NCBI GenBank assembly: GCA_013397455.1
Contig: VYZB01000035.1
Coordinates: 1,356,095 to 1,420,094 of the forward strand
Source of the DNA: Crotophaga sulcirostris
Lineage: Eukaryota; Chordata; Aves; Cuculiformes; Crotophagidae
Reading direction: 5' to 3'
Length of the DNA stretch: 64,000 nt
Shown here: positions 11,123 through 24,163 of the stretch, in pieces
Numbering within the stretch: position 1 is the stretch's first letter
Layout: each line of letters opens with the position of its first letter
Position numbers and translations under genes: made by a program
Notes under the pieces: generated by a model
Told to the model about the DNA's origin: nothing
Database searches by the model: none
Seen by the model: only the letters and a program-made list of their open reading frames with translations

Positions 11123-13040
11123 GATCTGTAATTACCTGTGTGTCATCATTACTTATTTAACATAGGTAGTACGATACATTTTCCTCCAAATTCCCACAAA
11201 CAGAGCTCTGCTTTGATCATCAGGGAGAGCAGTGAGAGCCCATGAACGCAGAACTGTCTTCTTTGTTAGATGGAGTGATGCGAATATCTCCTGTAGGCAT
11301 GAAAATGCTTCTGAGCAAAACATATTGATACTAGGGTTAATTAGAATTAGAGTAATACTCAAAGATGGAATTTAGGCTTTAAAAATACTGATTCAGATAG
11401 TAAAAAATTCTTCACCAAATTTTCTTGTTAAATGCTTGTATTTGATAATTTTTTTGCTTCAGAGGCTATACAAATGTTGCCTGTCAAAATTGAGCTAGAT
11501 CTGGTTTGTTTATTAAAACTGACTCTACAAGGGACAAGTCATTGGTATGACATCAGAAGTAAAGTTTGCTGTCCTATAGATCTACATCCAATTTTGCTGG
11601 GACACTTACAGGATTTCTTTTCTCTATAGGCACACCTATCTTAAAAAAACTTCCAGGAATGAATATTCCTCTTAAATATCCACATTTTTATTTGAATCTT
11701 GGTAGAAATGGGAATTACTAAGAACAAAAGAGGAAAACAGATACATGGTTTGGACATAAGAAGTTCCCTTCCACAAGATACCAGGCTAAAATTGTTCAGT
11801 GAAACTTAGTGAGTAATGTAGCTTTATTGCTATTACATTTCCAAGGACCAAAAAGCCAAACAATATTTAAACAATAGTTTTCCATCTCTCTGTTTCTGAT
11901 TTGTCTTGTTGCCAATACAGATTTCATCAAAACTTATCAGGGGGATGAGGAGCTTCTCAGCCAATGCTCCAAGTGGATACTGCCTTCTCCTGAGCAGCTT
12001 TTGTCTGTAGTGCTCATTGCTCTCTTGGACGTGGTGACAAAGGCTAACAAGGTTCCTCTTGCCCATGAGTTGAGTGCAGCTGCTGATAAAGAGGACCGTA
12101 TGCTGGGAAGGGAACGAGTTTTTAAGTAATCAGGGCAATGACAGGCTTGAGGGTTCTGCAGCTTGTAAGCAGCATGGACACTCACTGACCTTGCTTTCTT
12201 TGCTTCATTTCACCTGATAAATGAGTGTGGTGCACTGGGAGTTCAGGTCTCCCCGCCCACGGCGGTGCAAATCACTTCAGTGAAGGGATAATTGAGTAAG
12301 TGAGAGGATTTGCTCAGAGACCTTTCACATGGTTGCAGTTGCAGAGGGCAATCGCTTCCCCAGTTTGTCTGGGCTCTGAAAGGTGAGTCAAATGGAGATC
12401 AGTGCAGGCACTGACAGAATGACTAGAAGTGGAAGGAGAAAATCCCGCAACGAACAGGCAGATCCACAGCTGAAGTCAGCTGAGCTCTGAGGGCTGGGCT
12501 CAGACCCCGGCACACTGACCAAGTGTGTGGCCACACACCATCAGTACAGCGTGAGCGTATGTGGATACACTTCCCATTCTTTGTCCAGGAAATCACAGGC
12601 AGAACTGTGGCAGCTCTGAACCTCCTGCACATGCATTGTACAGATGGCCAGCACATGTGTGATACGTGCGTCAGCCTTGCTGGGCATATGCAGATAACTC
12701 TGCATAGCATGCACGGGCAGGAAGCACGAAGGAGTGGAGAAAGAGAGACCCTGCAGCTCTCCTACACGGCTCTGTAAATTAATGATGCATTGTAATTATA
12801 TCGATCCGCTAGGGATCTCAGCCCTAATGTATGCGTTAGCCACATATATACATTTTAATAAAAGTTCAATCAGTTGTTAACGGCAAATTTCCTCTAGAAA
12901 CTGTCTGAAATTGTATTAAGGGTGCATGTATACTCCCACAGCAGATTGAAATGGATGTCCAACCCACCTATTACCCAGATGTGCAAGGTGGTTGTACATG
13001 CTGCTGCTCACACTGCCTGGAGTCAAAAGCCAAGGCTGAT

Positions 13041-13054
13041 GCACACACACACAC
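13041..13054. repeat. (CA)n microsatellite
   Basis: Short uninterrupted CACACACACACA run, within GCACACACACACACC. Confidence 0.8.
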
Positions 13055-14428
13055 CAGTCACACTCCTTGGCTCTGTGGGTATATGTGGGCAGTGCCCAAG
13101 GGCCTTTGCATTGGGCAGCAGTGACACAAAGACTGTGCAGCACCCAGGGACCTGGAGCTGAGGAAGAGCTAAAGTTTGCACCTATGAGTTACTTGGACAA
13201 AAGCCCTCATGTAGTTCATTTTCTCCTTTGAAGTTTTGAGCTGCAATTTTTTTTCTTTTCCCAGGAAAAATAGGCTGTCTTGAATTTTACTGCATCCACT
13301 TGGGAAAGCTACTTTCATTTTTTTACCAGCTTCAAGGTGATATGGAAGTAAATCAAGAAATGCTGCTCGGGTTCCTAGCTGAACAGTTCAGGTTTCAGTA
13401 CAGTAATAGCCAGTTTAACATGAAACCAAAACAAATGTTAAACCTTGAAAGTTGCATAAAATGGAATTGTCATCATTCAGTCAGTTTTTTTCTAAGAATC
13501 TTGGCTCCTAGTGAGGTCAATAAGAAATGAAAGTGCTGAACTATTACAGAATTCAGCCTATAACAGTGCAGGACATGTTCAGCACAGGCTTCTGATTATG
13601 AGTGTTCTTCATGACAGTCATTCATTATACTCAAATGTAACTTAAACATGTGCCAGAAACTTTGGAGAGACTAATCCTTAGAGAAATGGGCTCAGAACCA
13701 AATCTTTACATTAACGATAATCCTTTAGAGTAAAATACCGTTTGTTTCAGACTATGAGAACATGTGAGCCTCTTCTTGGCTCTCACCTTTTAAAGAAAGA
13801 GATGAAATTTATGTTTAATGAACATTAGTGTAAGTAATTCAATGCTATAAGGATAGCAAGTCTATACTGTTGCAGCTAGCGAGGAAAGAATAATGTGTCC
13901 AGACACAGGTTTTATTAAGGGTCAGATTCTACACACATATTTATGCAAGTAAGTAACTTTTAATTATTTGATAGATTCAAAGAAATCAATTGCTGTATTC
14001 ACAGAGCCGAATTGATTTGCATGCGTGTTTTGTACTTGCAGACAATAAGCAATGCTAACCTGTCAGACTTAGGCATACCTGTGGCTTGAAAATTTATATA
14101 GTTATTTGTCATTTCTCCATTTGTCACCTTCTTTCTGGTAAATGCCATAATCTCAAATATAAAGTCGTAAAGAGAAAGGTAGCTCAAGATTGGAAAACAA
14201 CTTCAGGTCTCAAACTGTCAACGGTGTCCAGAGTCGTTCATCTTTAAAAGGCTAGATAAGTTCCATGCCATATGCTAATCATTCTATATTGTAAAATAGT
14301 CATTTTAACTGGTTTGTTAGCATTGCCTTAAATAGTTTGCAGTGGTTAAAAAATTAATGTCTTTTAGCTGATTGATGAAAATAAAAGAAACATTGTGAAA
14401 TGTCATTAATAACGTGCCTGTCCTGCAG

Positions 14429-14625
14429 GTTTCTGTACTGGTGCAGTGTGGGAAAAAGCTGGACAGTGGGAAGAACATTTGACTGTGCAAATCCTGCCTT
14501 TGACCTGCTGGCAGACTCCTGCTCCTCTCAGCCTGGCTGTTGGACAGCCTTGATCTGTGCCTTCTCTGCCCCAACCTGTGTTGGTGTTGAGCAAAAATAA
14601 ACAGAATTCGGTAAAACTACTGCCT
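14429..14625 (+). other. Possible terminal exon (acceptor plus AATAAA)
   Basis: A splice-acceptor-like CTGTCCTGCAG ends at 14428. About 167 bases further on is a canonical AATAAA at 14596-14601. Between them one frame stays open for about 55 codons and is cysteine-rich, ending ...VGVEQK before a stop that overlaps the AATAAA. This arrangement would suit the last exon of a non-coding or rapidly evolving transcript. It could equally be chance or part of an old LTR, because an LTR-like remnant begins 150 bases further on in the opposite orientation. No upstream exon is identified. Confidence 0.2.
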
Positions 14626-14761
14626 GCGTGGCTTTACCCATCCCTGCTATGAAACATATTGAGAAACTCATGTGAGGGCCTCTGCCTTAGGTGAGATAAT
14701 TGATAGAGTGGCTTCCAGCTCTTGAGTTGTCACAAATAAGATTTTTAGGATCATTCCAATT

Positions 14762-14767
14762 GCGCCA
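14762..14767 (-). other. Primer-binding-site-like core of the LTR remnant
   Basis: On the minus strand TGGCGC lies 3 bases beyond a CA dinucleotide that would close an LTR. TGGCGC is the first part of lysine-tRNA primer binding sites in many retroviruses. The following bases do not match the rest of a standard lysine site, so the assignment rests on the core and its position only. Confidence 0.3.
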
Positions 14768-14770
14768 ATT

Positions 14771-15480
14771 TGTTGCAAAATAGTTTTTTAGGATCCTGCT
14801 GGCCGTCAATTTGTCAGGAATCTATAATTAGATAAAAGTGTCACTTAAGTGAGCTGGGTGACAAGGTTGCTTTATTACTTAATACATGGAAGAAATATAA
14901 AGAGGGAGAATCAGGTTAGAATCAATTTGGAACTATTTACACAGGGACTTGGGATGTAAAAATTTAAGGATTATATGTGTTTATAGCTAAAGGGTTATAT
15001 GTGCACAACTGATTGATGCCCTGTGTCACTTAGCTAAGATTTCCAAGTTTCATCATGCTTATCCCCAATTCACTTACCTTTTATCTAGGTGTCCTGCATT
15101 AGTTCACTCTGAGGTTTAAATCCGAAGTTTCCTGAAGCAAACTCTCAGGCACTGGATTTTATAGAAGAAATAATTTAATAGAGTGGTATAGTAGCATGGT
15201 CAGTTCCAGAGACAGACTTAACACAAAAGATTAAATCCCTGGACAATCATACCCTTTCAGACTAGTTACCCGCCTCTCACGCTATCATTTGGTCCACTAG
15301 TAATAATTGGGTCTGGGATTTTCTCATTCCTCATTGGATTCCTTTGCTGTCTTTCATCCAGGTTGTTTTCTTGTCTCAGTGCAGCTGGTGTTAATGATCT
15401 GTATCCTTGAAGCCTCTATATCTGCTAATTTTCATTGACTCTGGAGGCTGTGTTTTGACTAAGCAGGTACATGTTTAGTA
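14771..15480 (-). mobile_element. Probable endogenous retrovirus LTR remnant
   Basis: Read on the minus strand, the block has the order expected at the end of a retroviral LTR. An AT-rich U3-like part is followed by AATAAA (plus-strand TTTATT at 14871-14876). About 100 bases of R/U5-like sequence then end in ...GCAACA at 14771, with TGGCGC directly beyond. A second AT-rich ATTAAATT motif with a similar context lies near 15167-15174, so two LTR pieces may be nested, or the U3 part may be long. The distal border is not resolved; 15480 is a guess. I see no convincing gag, pol or env coding sequence on either side. The remnant is old and unable to move. Confidence 0.4.
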
Positions 15481-16712
15481 AGTTAAGAGGAAATTTATAG
15501 TTTGCAGCCTAATGCTTCAGCAAGTTTAGGTACTCAAGTAAGTCAAGATAAGCAAACAACATACTAAATCATACAATATTATGATTTGAAGTCATTTATT
15601 CTACTTAAAATGTTACTTATTTAGGCTAAACAACTAATCCATGTTAAAGAGGAGAGTTGCCTGGAATGCGGTCCAGTTGCCATCCAGGGAGGACACAGAT
15701 GGGACTTTCCAGCAATCTGTAATAAGTAAAAGTTCTCATTGCTTTGAGGAGTGCCCTTGAGAAGTGTCCCAGTTCAAGGGGAGATCAATACCTTGGGGCC
15801 AAACTGCCAGGCAGGGAGAACTCAAGGAAGGCTCACCGAAGTTGTCATATTTATGGAATAAAAGTGATTGGCTTGTAGGCAAATTGTATGTAATAGAAGA
15901 GATATACATAGTTTTTTTTATCCTCGCAATTTATCAATGTTCACTGTGTTGCCTTGCTCCTTGTGGGTTTCCTAGAGGAGTTCTTGTCCCAGGTACTACT
16001 AAGGCCTTTACCTTCTTTGGAGTGTGAACCAAACTGCTGCTGGTTTTGTTAAGGGGTGGTCAAAAGCATCCATCACGAGGGTGTAAACCCTTCACAGTTG
16101 TCCTGCATATCCAGGATGCTAAGCTGTATGTTTCTGGAAAGACCAGCTAATGCAGGCTAGCTCCTTGCTGACTCTATTCAACCTGAAATCTTTCTTCCCT
16201 TCACCATAACTGACAGCTGAAAATCTTGAAGTGTTTCTTAGGAGATTCAATTCTCCTCTAATACAGGTCTATTCTTTCACATGTAGGCCATTATAATTGT
16301 TTCTGCTTAATGTTACTTCCACTCTTTCATATTAAATTATTATCATGATCTTTCCATGTTGTTATTTCTAAGCATTAGTTTGGTTTTCCTCTTGCAATAG
16401 AAAAACTAAAATAAGAAGTTAGAAAGAAGGAGGTTTGTGGGTTTGTAGGTTTTTTTTTTCCTTTTCTGTCAATTAAAATGCTAGATTGGTAGCATCCTGT
16501 TTGGTAGTCCTTATGGAGGACGTGTGTTCACCTTCACCCAGGTAGGAACATTGAGTAGGAACTTGTTTTTATAAAAATTAAATAATACATTTAACAGCAA
16601 TCTTTTTTACTGGTCCTCTGTCTTGCTATTATCAGTTAATATGCTCCAGGCATTACTGAACACATGAATATTAAAGAGCAATTGTTAACATTTTGATATT
16701 TTGTCAGCACTT

Positions 16713-16808
16713 TGTGTCAAAACATCTTCCTACTGGCATGCAGCGTGATGACACTGTGTCAAAACAAAACATCATCACCCTGTGGTAAAATGCTGCAATG
16801 TGATGACA
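16713..16808. promoter_or_regulatory. Possible cluster of repeated binding-site-like motifs
   Basis: TGTGTCAAAACA occurs at 16713-16724 and 16755-16766. TGATGACA occurs at 16747-16754 and 16801-16808. The centre, TGACACTGTGTCA (16749-16761), is an inverted repeat of TGACAC around a single base. Four related short motifs within 100 bases suggest a transcription-factor binding cluster, but no promoter or gene is near and the factor is not identified. Confidence 0.2.
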
Positions 16809-19800
16809 TTTAAATCTACGTGTTCCAAGAGCTATTTGTACCACAAAGTCAAACCTTTCTTAAACTGGTGGTGGCACCTGGCTGGAGAGCAGATCTCTGA
16901 GGTGAAGATGTAGCATATAAACAGGATATAAGACAAACAGAAAAGATGTTTCAGCAGATCACAAAAATTCCGGAGAAAAGATTTTTAGCATTAAAAACAC
17001 CCATAATTATTTGAAGCCCAGGTTAAAATCATCAATTTTCAACAGAATGTCTGTTTATAAATACTGATTATTCCCTGGATAGTCCCACTGACTTCTTGAA
17101 AAACTAATTTTGAAACTATAATTTTTTTAAATAAAACAGTTCTTTTTGAAAGGGAAATAAAATTCACGAGAATAATTTATTTGTATTTATTTTTTTTGAA
17201 CCATCTTCTATTCCCCTCAAATAACTGAAATAAACTGATTTCAATGCCCCAAAATTTTTAAAGATAGCATTTGGGAAGAGCAGGATATGAAAACCTGGAA
17301 AACACAACTTCTGACTGAAAAACCTGAAAAGTTCCAATTTCCAAAAGTGTATTTTGAAGTAAGGAATTATGAGCTTCTAGTTGTTGTTGGAAACCAAACT
17401 AAAATATTATGAGGTGCTATGCAAAAACAAACTAAAATATTGTAAGAACATTTAAGGGGCAGGAAATTTTTTCCACTTCTTTAAAATAGTTGTGTGTCTT
17501 GTTATATTTCAGTAAAATACTTGTGAAGTTCTGAATGATGGAAAGAAAAGAATATAGGTCTATCCTTTCCTCAGAGCTCAGTATTTTCTGCTTTTATCTT
17601 TTAGAGAATTACTGATCATCTTAAATAATACAGAGACTGTGAATTCAGAAAATGAATACTGCATGTAGTCTTAAAGATCTGTGTTAGGGCCAAGCTTGCA
17701 CAAGTTTTATATGTCTATGATTCCACTGGTTCCAAAGTAACTTCTTGGAGCATGTACCCGACCAATGTGACCAGAACAAATCCTTTAGCTTCCAACGCTA
17801 CACTTCCAATTCCTAGTGAGGTCAGCAGAAATTGCAGCTGCCCTGGTCCTCTTAGGACTGGGCCCCCCTTTTCCTCACACAAAGAATTTTGCTGAAACAA
17901 CAGCGAAGAAGTTTTGAGATTTAGTAATCGACATATGTCATAGCATTTCGACTTCATTTTTGTGCATCCATATCAAAGGCAGCTTACATGTTCAGCCAGT
18001 GATGCAGCTGGCCCCTTTCCAACATAAACAGCATGACCTCTTCAGCTTTACCGTTCTTGTAGGCTCTCACAGCTTTAGAGGTAATGTGGAAGCAGGTACA
18101 TGAGACCATATTACATACTGGCAAATTTCTCCCCCTGGAAAATGAAAATGTTATAGTCATAGGACATTATGATTATTTTCAATGTGGTTAAATTTAAGGA
18201 GTGAATTAATCCCCAGTGTAGTTCTATTGATTTGAATAGAGTTATACAGGAATGAATGTGGTCTCAGAGAACTACATCCATAAATATAGTAAGTTACAGA
18301 GTTGCTGTTTCTGTATATTGAATCCTGATCCTAAATTCTGCTTTCAGTTAAATGTTTTACTTTGGAGCTACTCTAGCAGTGATAAAACAATTACTCTTAA
18401 TGAAATACCTATGTAAATAAGAAAGTAATATAACTCTATAACTAGAGCTATGTTCCTAGAAGAAGAGGACATGTGCACCACATCCCACACAATTGCCATC
18501 CTGTAATTCCCTGACAAGTACTCAATGGCTGCATCTAGAGAGTGGGGCTTTGTGGCAATCTGATTGCCAGTTTGGCAGGAGAGAGGGAGGAGAGAAGGTA
18601 CACATCCATGGTCTCATGGAGATGCTCCAAATTTGCCTCTGGGATGCACTCCCAGATCCCACAGTAGAGGCATAGCCAAAGATGCAAGCCTTACCCTCCC
18701 AGCTATTTGACTCCACTGTTCAAGGGGAGTGACTTGTTTGTTTTTTAAACTTAATAGAAATCTCAGTTATTGGACAGCTTTGGTCTGCACAAGTTATTTT
18801 TGTAAAAAGTGGTGTTTGGAACTTTAGGCTGTTCTCTTAAACTCCTGACATTCTAGTTAGTTATGGGAGAAACGCAGATGGCGGTGAGGAAAAACCAATG
18901 TTGGAGTGCAGTTAACCTTTAGCAACCTATTCATGTACAAATCCCAAGTACTGTGAAAGAAATTCTTCCTCAAGATGCCCACCAACTCTTTTCTTTTTAT
19001 GGAATTATTATACCATTTTCCAAGACACGTTTCATTGGGACCATTGTAGAAAATCTTCAAGTACCTCAGTGAGGAGGAAATGAAACCTCCTGTGAGAAAA
19101 CACCTGGCAGGGCATTTCTGGAGACAGATGATATCCAAGAGGTCTTAAAACATTCCTGTGTGAGCAAGACCTTCTTTGCTGCTGTTTCACTCAGGAACCA
19201 GTCTCCAGACCTTGCCTTCATGGATTGCCACCATGTATTTCTATATTCTTTTCCTCCATTCACATGTATTATATCTCTGCAAGCTATAACCTGAAATTAA
19301 TGAAGTAGTGACAAAACTTCAAAAAGAAAATGAGAAAGAGAAGGAGAGATTTATTGGTTAGAACTGATGGTGGAAGGAGAGAAAAAGGAAGGAGAAGAAG
19401 GACTAATGAGCAAAGACCTATATGAGCTACATAACTGTTTTCCCAGTGATTTTGGAGGACAGGATGGAGCACACTATAGGCTACCATATAAACGAAACAA
19501 GGTGATAATCATCCATTTTCTTGTCCCATGGCTCAAATAAAGTTATTAAGAAGCTGATTACTCTCTTGCACATTTAGGAGAGTCTCACATTAGCTGATTT
19601 AGGAAAACAGATTTTTGAGTGGGTTATTTTGTACGTTTTAAGTTTTCACATCCATCGGTGTTGAGTTTCCTGTCCCTTGTGTGTTCAGTCATTGTGGAGG
19701 AAAACATAAATTAAGTGCATTTCAATAGCTGCTCCATCTCATGGTGAAAGTCTGTAAACTAAATAATGCGGTTTGGTTGTTTGGGTTTGGGTTTTTTTGT

Positions 19801-20662
19801 GCACATTATTCTTTTTCTGTAGGGGAAGCTGAGCAGCAAATCATGCAGCTTCTCACTTCCCACTAAGATCTGATGATCTCTTTCTAAGCATCTGTAAAGC
19901 TTTGGAAACAATTCCTCTACTTGTAAGTATGTGTCTTGACAGGAGGCCTGTGAGCTGGGTCGGGCAATTCACAGAGATCCTCTGCTTTGTATGCTGGGGA
20001 GCTGTGGTCTGAAGGATATAGAAAGAATGGCATTATAGGAAACAGATTATATCTGAGAGTTTTTGAGCGTGTCCTCATGTGAGTACTTGCCCTGGCACCT
20101 GCTGCCATACTCCTAAAGTGAAGACAAGGCTGTTCTGTGCAGCGGTCTCTTTTGCTGTACCAATGTCCAGGCCTGGAGTGATAGCCAAAACCAAGCATTT
20201 GACTCACAAAACTAAAATGCTGGACACTCACTGCCCTCTTTGCATGCTTAGGTAGTGGTGGAATCACTGACACAGTGAGATTCCCAGTTTGCTGCCTTCC
20301 TTGGCAATATAGTGAATTCTGCTCCTGGTAAATTTTAGTAGTCCTTATCTGACCTTAAATCTCTCTGCACCCGCATTTCTAAAGGCTACCTTCTAAAGAA
20401 GAGTTTTCTTATACTAAAGAAAATAGAAAATATGGAAACATCACCTACAAAAGCACAGAGCATAGCTTATAAGTGATGAGCACTGCAGTAAAATTGATCA
20501 TGGAAAGATATCGATAAAGTAATTTTAGGTAGGATTCATCTTTTCTAACCTGAGAAACCTGAAAGTGAGATAGTGCAGCTATATTAATTGTCTAGGTTAC
20601 TAACTTCTCCAGTACACTTTTCTTGTTGCTCCCAGTATGCACATAATGTGCATGTTTCTGTA

Positions 20663-20692
20663 CGTGTTTGTGTGTGTGTCTGTATACACACA
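20663..20692. repeat. (TG)n then (CA)n short repeat
   Basis: GTGTTTGTGTGTGTGTCTG followed by TATACACACA. The TG part and the CA part are complementary and could fold back on each other. Confidence 0.7.
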
Positions 20693-20772
20693 AGGAAACA
20701 CCAACACACAGATATTTGACCTGTCTACTTGTGGTCCTAACCAAGCCCAGGTGCTCTGATTTTCTTCTACAG

Positions 20773-20933
20773 TTTGGCAAAGTTTCACCCCACAAGTGGA
20801 CACTAGCAGATTTCTTTGTAAGCCCAAAGCATCATGAGTTCTCCAGAAAGGGCAGATCCCTCCTGGATGGTATTTCTGCTGAAGGGCTCAATATTCGGGA
20901 TGAGGACCTTACTGTGGCGCTAGTGAACAACAG
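20773..20933 (+). other. Candidate internal exon, unverified
   Basis: The segment is preceded by a good acceptor (GATTTTCTTCTACAG ending at 20772, with a TAAC-type branch motif about 30 bases upstream) and followed by CAACAG|GTTATAT at 20934. One frame is open throughout and reads FGKVSPHKWTLADFF, later GISAEGLNIRDEDLTVALV. The length is 161 nt. The peptide has a soluble-protein-like composition but no family I recognise. The donor is weak, since GTTATAT departs from GTRAGT. A chance occurrence is quite possible in 64 kb. Confidence 0.15.
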
Positions 20934-23900
20934 GTTATATAATCACTCAAAATTTACATTCCTGCTTCTGCCTTTTCTCCAGCATTAGGGGAATATTTTG
21001 CAAGCTACTAGAAGGGAGGATGTATTTTTAAATCACATCCATTTTAACAATTTAGAACATTTTAATTCCAGTCACTGACCTTGCCAGAACACTGATCTTA
21101 GCACTCCAGAGCATTAGCAAACCATATATGCAGAGATGAATTTTACAACATGAAATCATCCATAATTCCCATCAACACAAACACACAAATGCAAGCAAAT
21201 GCAGGCTTACATTTTTGTATACTATATGTATTTTCATACTTCTTAAATAGCAGCACAGGGAAGATTTGAGGGAACAGAGAAGCAGCTAATCTGGATAAAT
21301 CACCAAGATGTAACTCATAACCTGTGGATTAGGCTGCATCTTCTACCAAAATGACTGGTGCTTTGACGGCTGAAATATTTTGCTGCTGGTTTGGAAGAGA
21401 GCAAGAAAGCAGTGGCAGAGGGTGCTCATCTGAATAATGCCCTAAATCAGTCCCACATGTTGACCCCATGACCAATCCTTGTTAGCAAAAAAATTAAAAC
21501 AAATCAGTGGTATTTTTCAAAAGGCTTCCAAGTAAGAGCCTACGTTCACCTAGGCCAGGGTACACACACAGAGAGTACTTTGCACCTGCATAAATACGAC
21601 ATTGTCCTTTATTGATAGCAAGGAAAAAAACCTCTGTTTTGATTCATGCATAGAAAAATCATTGTGTATAGAACGAATACAGCTTGACCAAAGTATTAGG
21701 CATGGTTGTACAGATACCCTTCTACTTTTCTACCTCTAACAAGCACAGCATTATATATGTCTGCAATTTTATTCCATGTGTGCTTTGGAGGGAAATGAGA
21801 AAGACTGGCATCTAGCCACCACCTCAGTACTCATCTCCCACCTAAGATGAACTAAAATACATGGAATTTCAAGGCAAAATAACTGAACAGGGACTGAAAA
21901 AGCCTCAAAACTGGTAATTTATTCATGGATGTTTCTATCTGTAAAGATGGTGCCTGCTCAAGACTCCTCAGGCAGCACAGCAAAAACATAGTTTCTGTTT
22001 GCCAAGGCCAAGGCAATTTCTGCCAGGGAAAATAAAGTGAAGTATGGAGAAAAGACCGGTGTGGTGAAGAACCAGGAAAGCCTCCTCAGGAGCTGAGCTT
22101 TTGGTACGTGGGCAGACCACAGTCGATGGGAACGGAGAACGTGGCTGCGGGGAAGTAAAGTAGGCCTGGCTACAGCTTGTTTATCTTTCCTGAAAGTTCC
22201 TAGGCAAAGTGAGCTTCCTTGTAGCTACAGTCAAGGATTGTAGCACAATGCAACCATCATGCTAACTACAGGACATACAGTTAAGGAACAATAAAACTTG
22301 TTCCTGCTATAAGGGCCTTGTAGTATGCAGGCAGAGGCAATAGATGGATATAATACGTATCTATGAAAATTATAAGGGACAGTAAAATGGTTGTGATCAA
22401 TATAATAACTGAAGGCCTTTGTCGTATGCTTACTCTGCAGACTGCAGGTACCAACACAAAGGTGAGGTTTCATGGGAGTTGAAGGATTACACTGTTGGCT
22501 TTGTGGAGAATCTAGCCGTGATGGAGGTAGTGGACATGCTTATATTTTTACTTGTAGCAAAGAACAATTCCAGGAGACCTGCAGCTGGAATAATTCTAAG
22601 GGATGGGAATAGTTAATCAGGTCTGTAGTCAATGAAGAATTTCTCTAGGCAGCAACTGAAAGCAGGAATCCAAATATGAACCACAGTTCCACAAAACCAC
22701 AAAATTCTCTGCCTCCCTTCATTTGAGAGGTAGGCTTCTTGAAATTACAATACCTGGGTTAATTTTGAGGATATGGAGATTTTGCATCACCTTCATAAGT
22801 GCTCTAGAACACTTCCAAATTTAGCACCACTCCAAATTTAGGGACACAAATACAGTATCACAAGATGTAGAAGCAAATTAAATCAGAACTTTTGCTTTCA
22901 GAACTTCTATTTACATTCAGCAGACTGACTGGGACTGGTCATGATTTTGGTATTGATAATGATAAGTCCTGTGTGATCTGAATGTGTCTGTACGCATCAC
23001 CCATTCCTGCTGCAGCTTACAGTACTCTCCTGATAAGCCTTCACTTAAATATATATTTGCAAAACCAGTAGTTCTTTCATGCTCCACAGTTATGCCATGC
23101 TCTGTGCTGTATTAATTTTTTACAGTGAGACATTGTACATTTTGAAATTACTGTTTGAAAAATACTCTTGTTAACCTTTTCCAATAACACTTCTAACTAT
23201 AACAAGAGCTCTTTTATTTCCCTTGGGATTCCTCAGACAGAGAAATATGTGATGCACATGCAGAAAGTCTGATGTATCCAGGCTGTGTCAGAACAGTTGC
23301 GCCTGCCCTCTACATACAACTGCAGTGAATCTGTCACTGGCAGGGTGAACAGGGCTTCCCAACTGGTAAATCTGGGCCTGTACAATAAGCCTGCACTGAA
23401 CCTGTTGCAAGTTTTCTCTGTATGCAAAAATTCCACTTGTCTGGGTTTTTTTTTATACTCAGCAGTATTTTGTGGTCACTGGTAATTTTGCCAGGGATAA
23501 AAAATCTTGTCCGATATTGTTATCGTTTTCGTTATGAATAAAACACGGGCTATAAGAAAAGGATGTGCCTGTAGAAATGCGGGTTTGGGCGTAACTGCAC
23601 AATGACAGATTGATCTGGCTTTGCATCCCCTTCAAAATGTACTGTGTCCAGGAGGCTGGTTGCTAGGCTCACTGAAGAGCACAGCTTCTTGAATGGATAT
23701 GATAAACCAACAAACAGTCTTCCTGAATCAATAGCTGCCCATGTGCTATATAGTTCTACTAATATTTTATCCACGAAATGCTCCAGTCCATATTCTGAAC
23801 CAGGTCAAACACCTGATGGACACACCCGTCTTCTTCATTGAGTGTGGAAGCCACCAAGGCAAGTAATTTAGATTAGACACAAAACTCGGAAATGCCTAAG

Positions 23901-24136
23901 CCTAGAAAATATTAATTCCTTCATTGTTTCCAAAGAGTGGGTCACATGCATCTAGTCTCTGTCTCCATTTGTCTGTATATGTGTCTGTCATTCTGTTTGT
24001 GAGCTACTGGTTACCCCCAACCAAATTTAACAGAAGGACAGAAGATTCAAACAAAATTACATTTCTACAAATTTTGTGACTTGGTAATGGAGGTTATCCC
24101 AGTTTATAGGCTAAATAAAAAATGGTAGTGTGAGAG

Positions 24137-24163
24137 CAGTAAGCACCTACTTGGTGCTTACTG
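24137..24163. repeat. 11-bp perfect hairpin
   Basis: CAGTAAGCACC (24137-24147), a 5-nt loop TACTT, then GGTGCTTACTG (24153-24163), a perfect inverted repeat. The stem does not extend far outside, so it is short for a microRNA precursor. Confidence 0.85.

Larger units (their letters stand above)
10284..14428. other. Unannotated unique sequence
   Basis: No gene recognised. It holds a (TG)n-rich microsatellite at 11084-11122 and a (CA)n run at 13041-13054. The stretch from about 12240 to 12780 is richer in GC and CpG than its surroundings but far below CpG-island density. Open frames are short and mutually overlapping. Confidence 0.55.
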
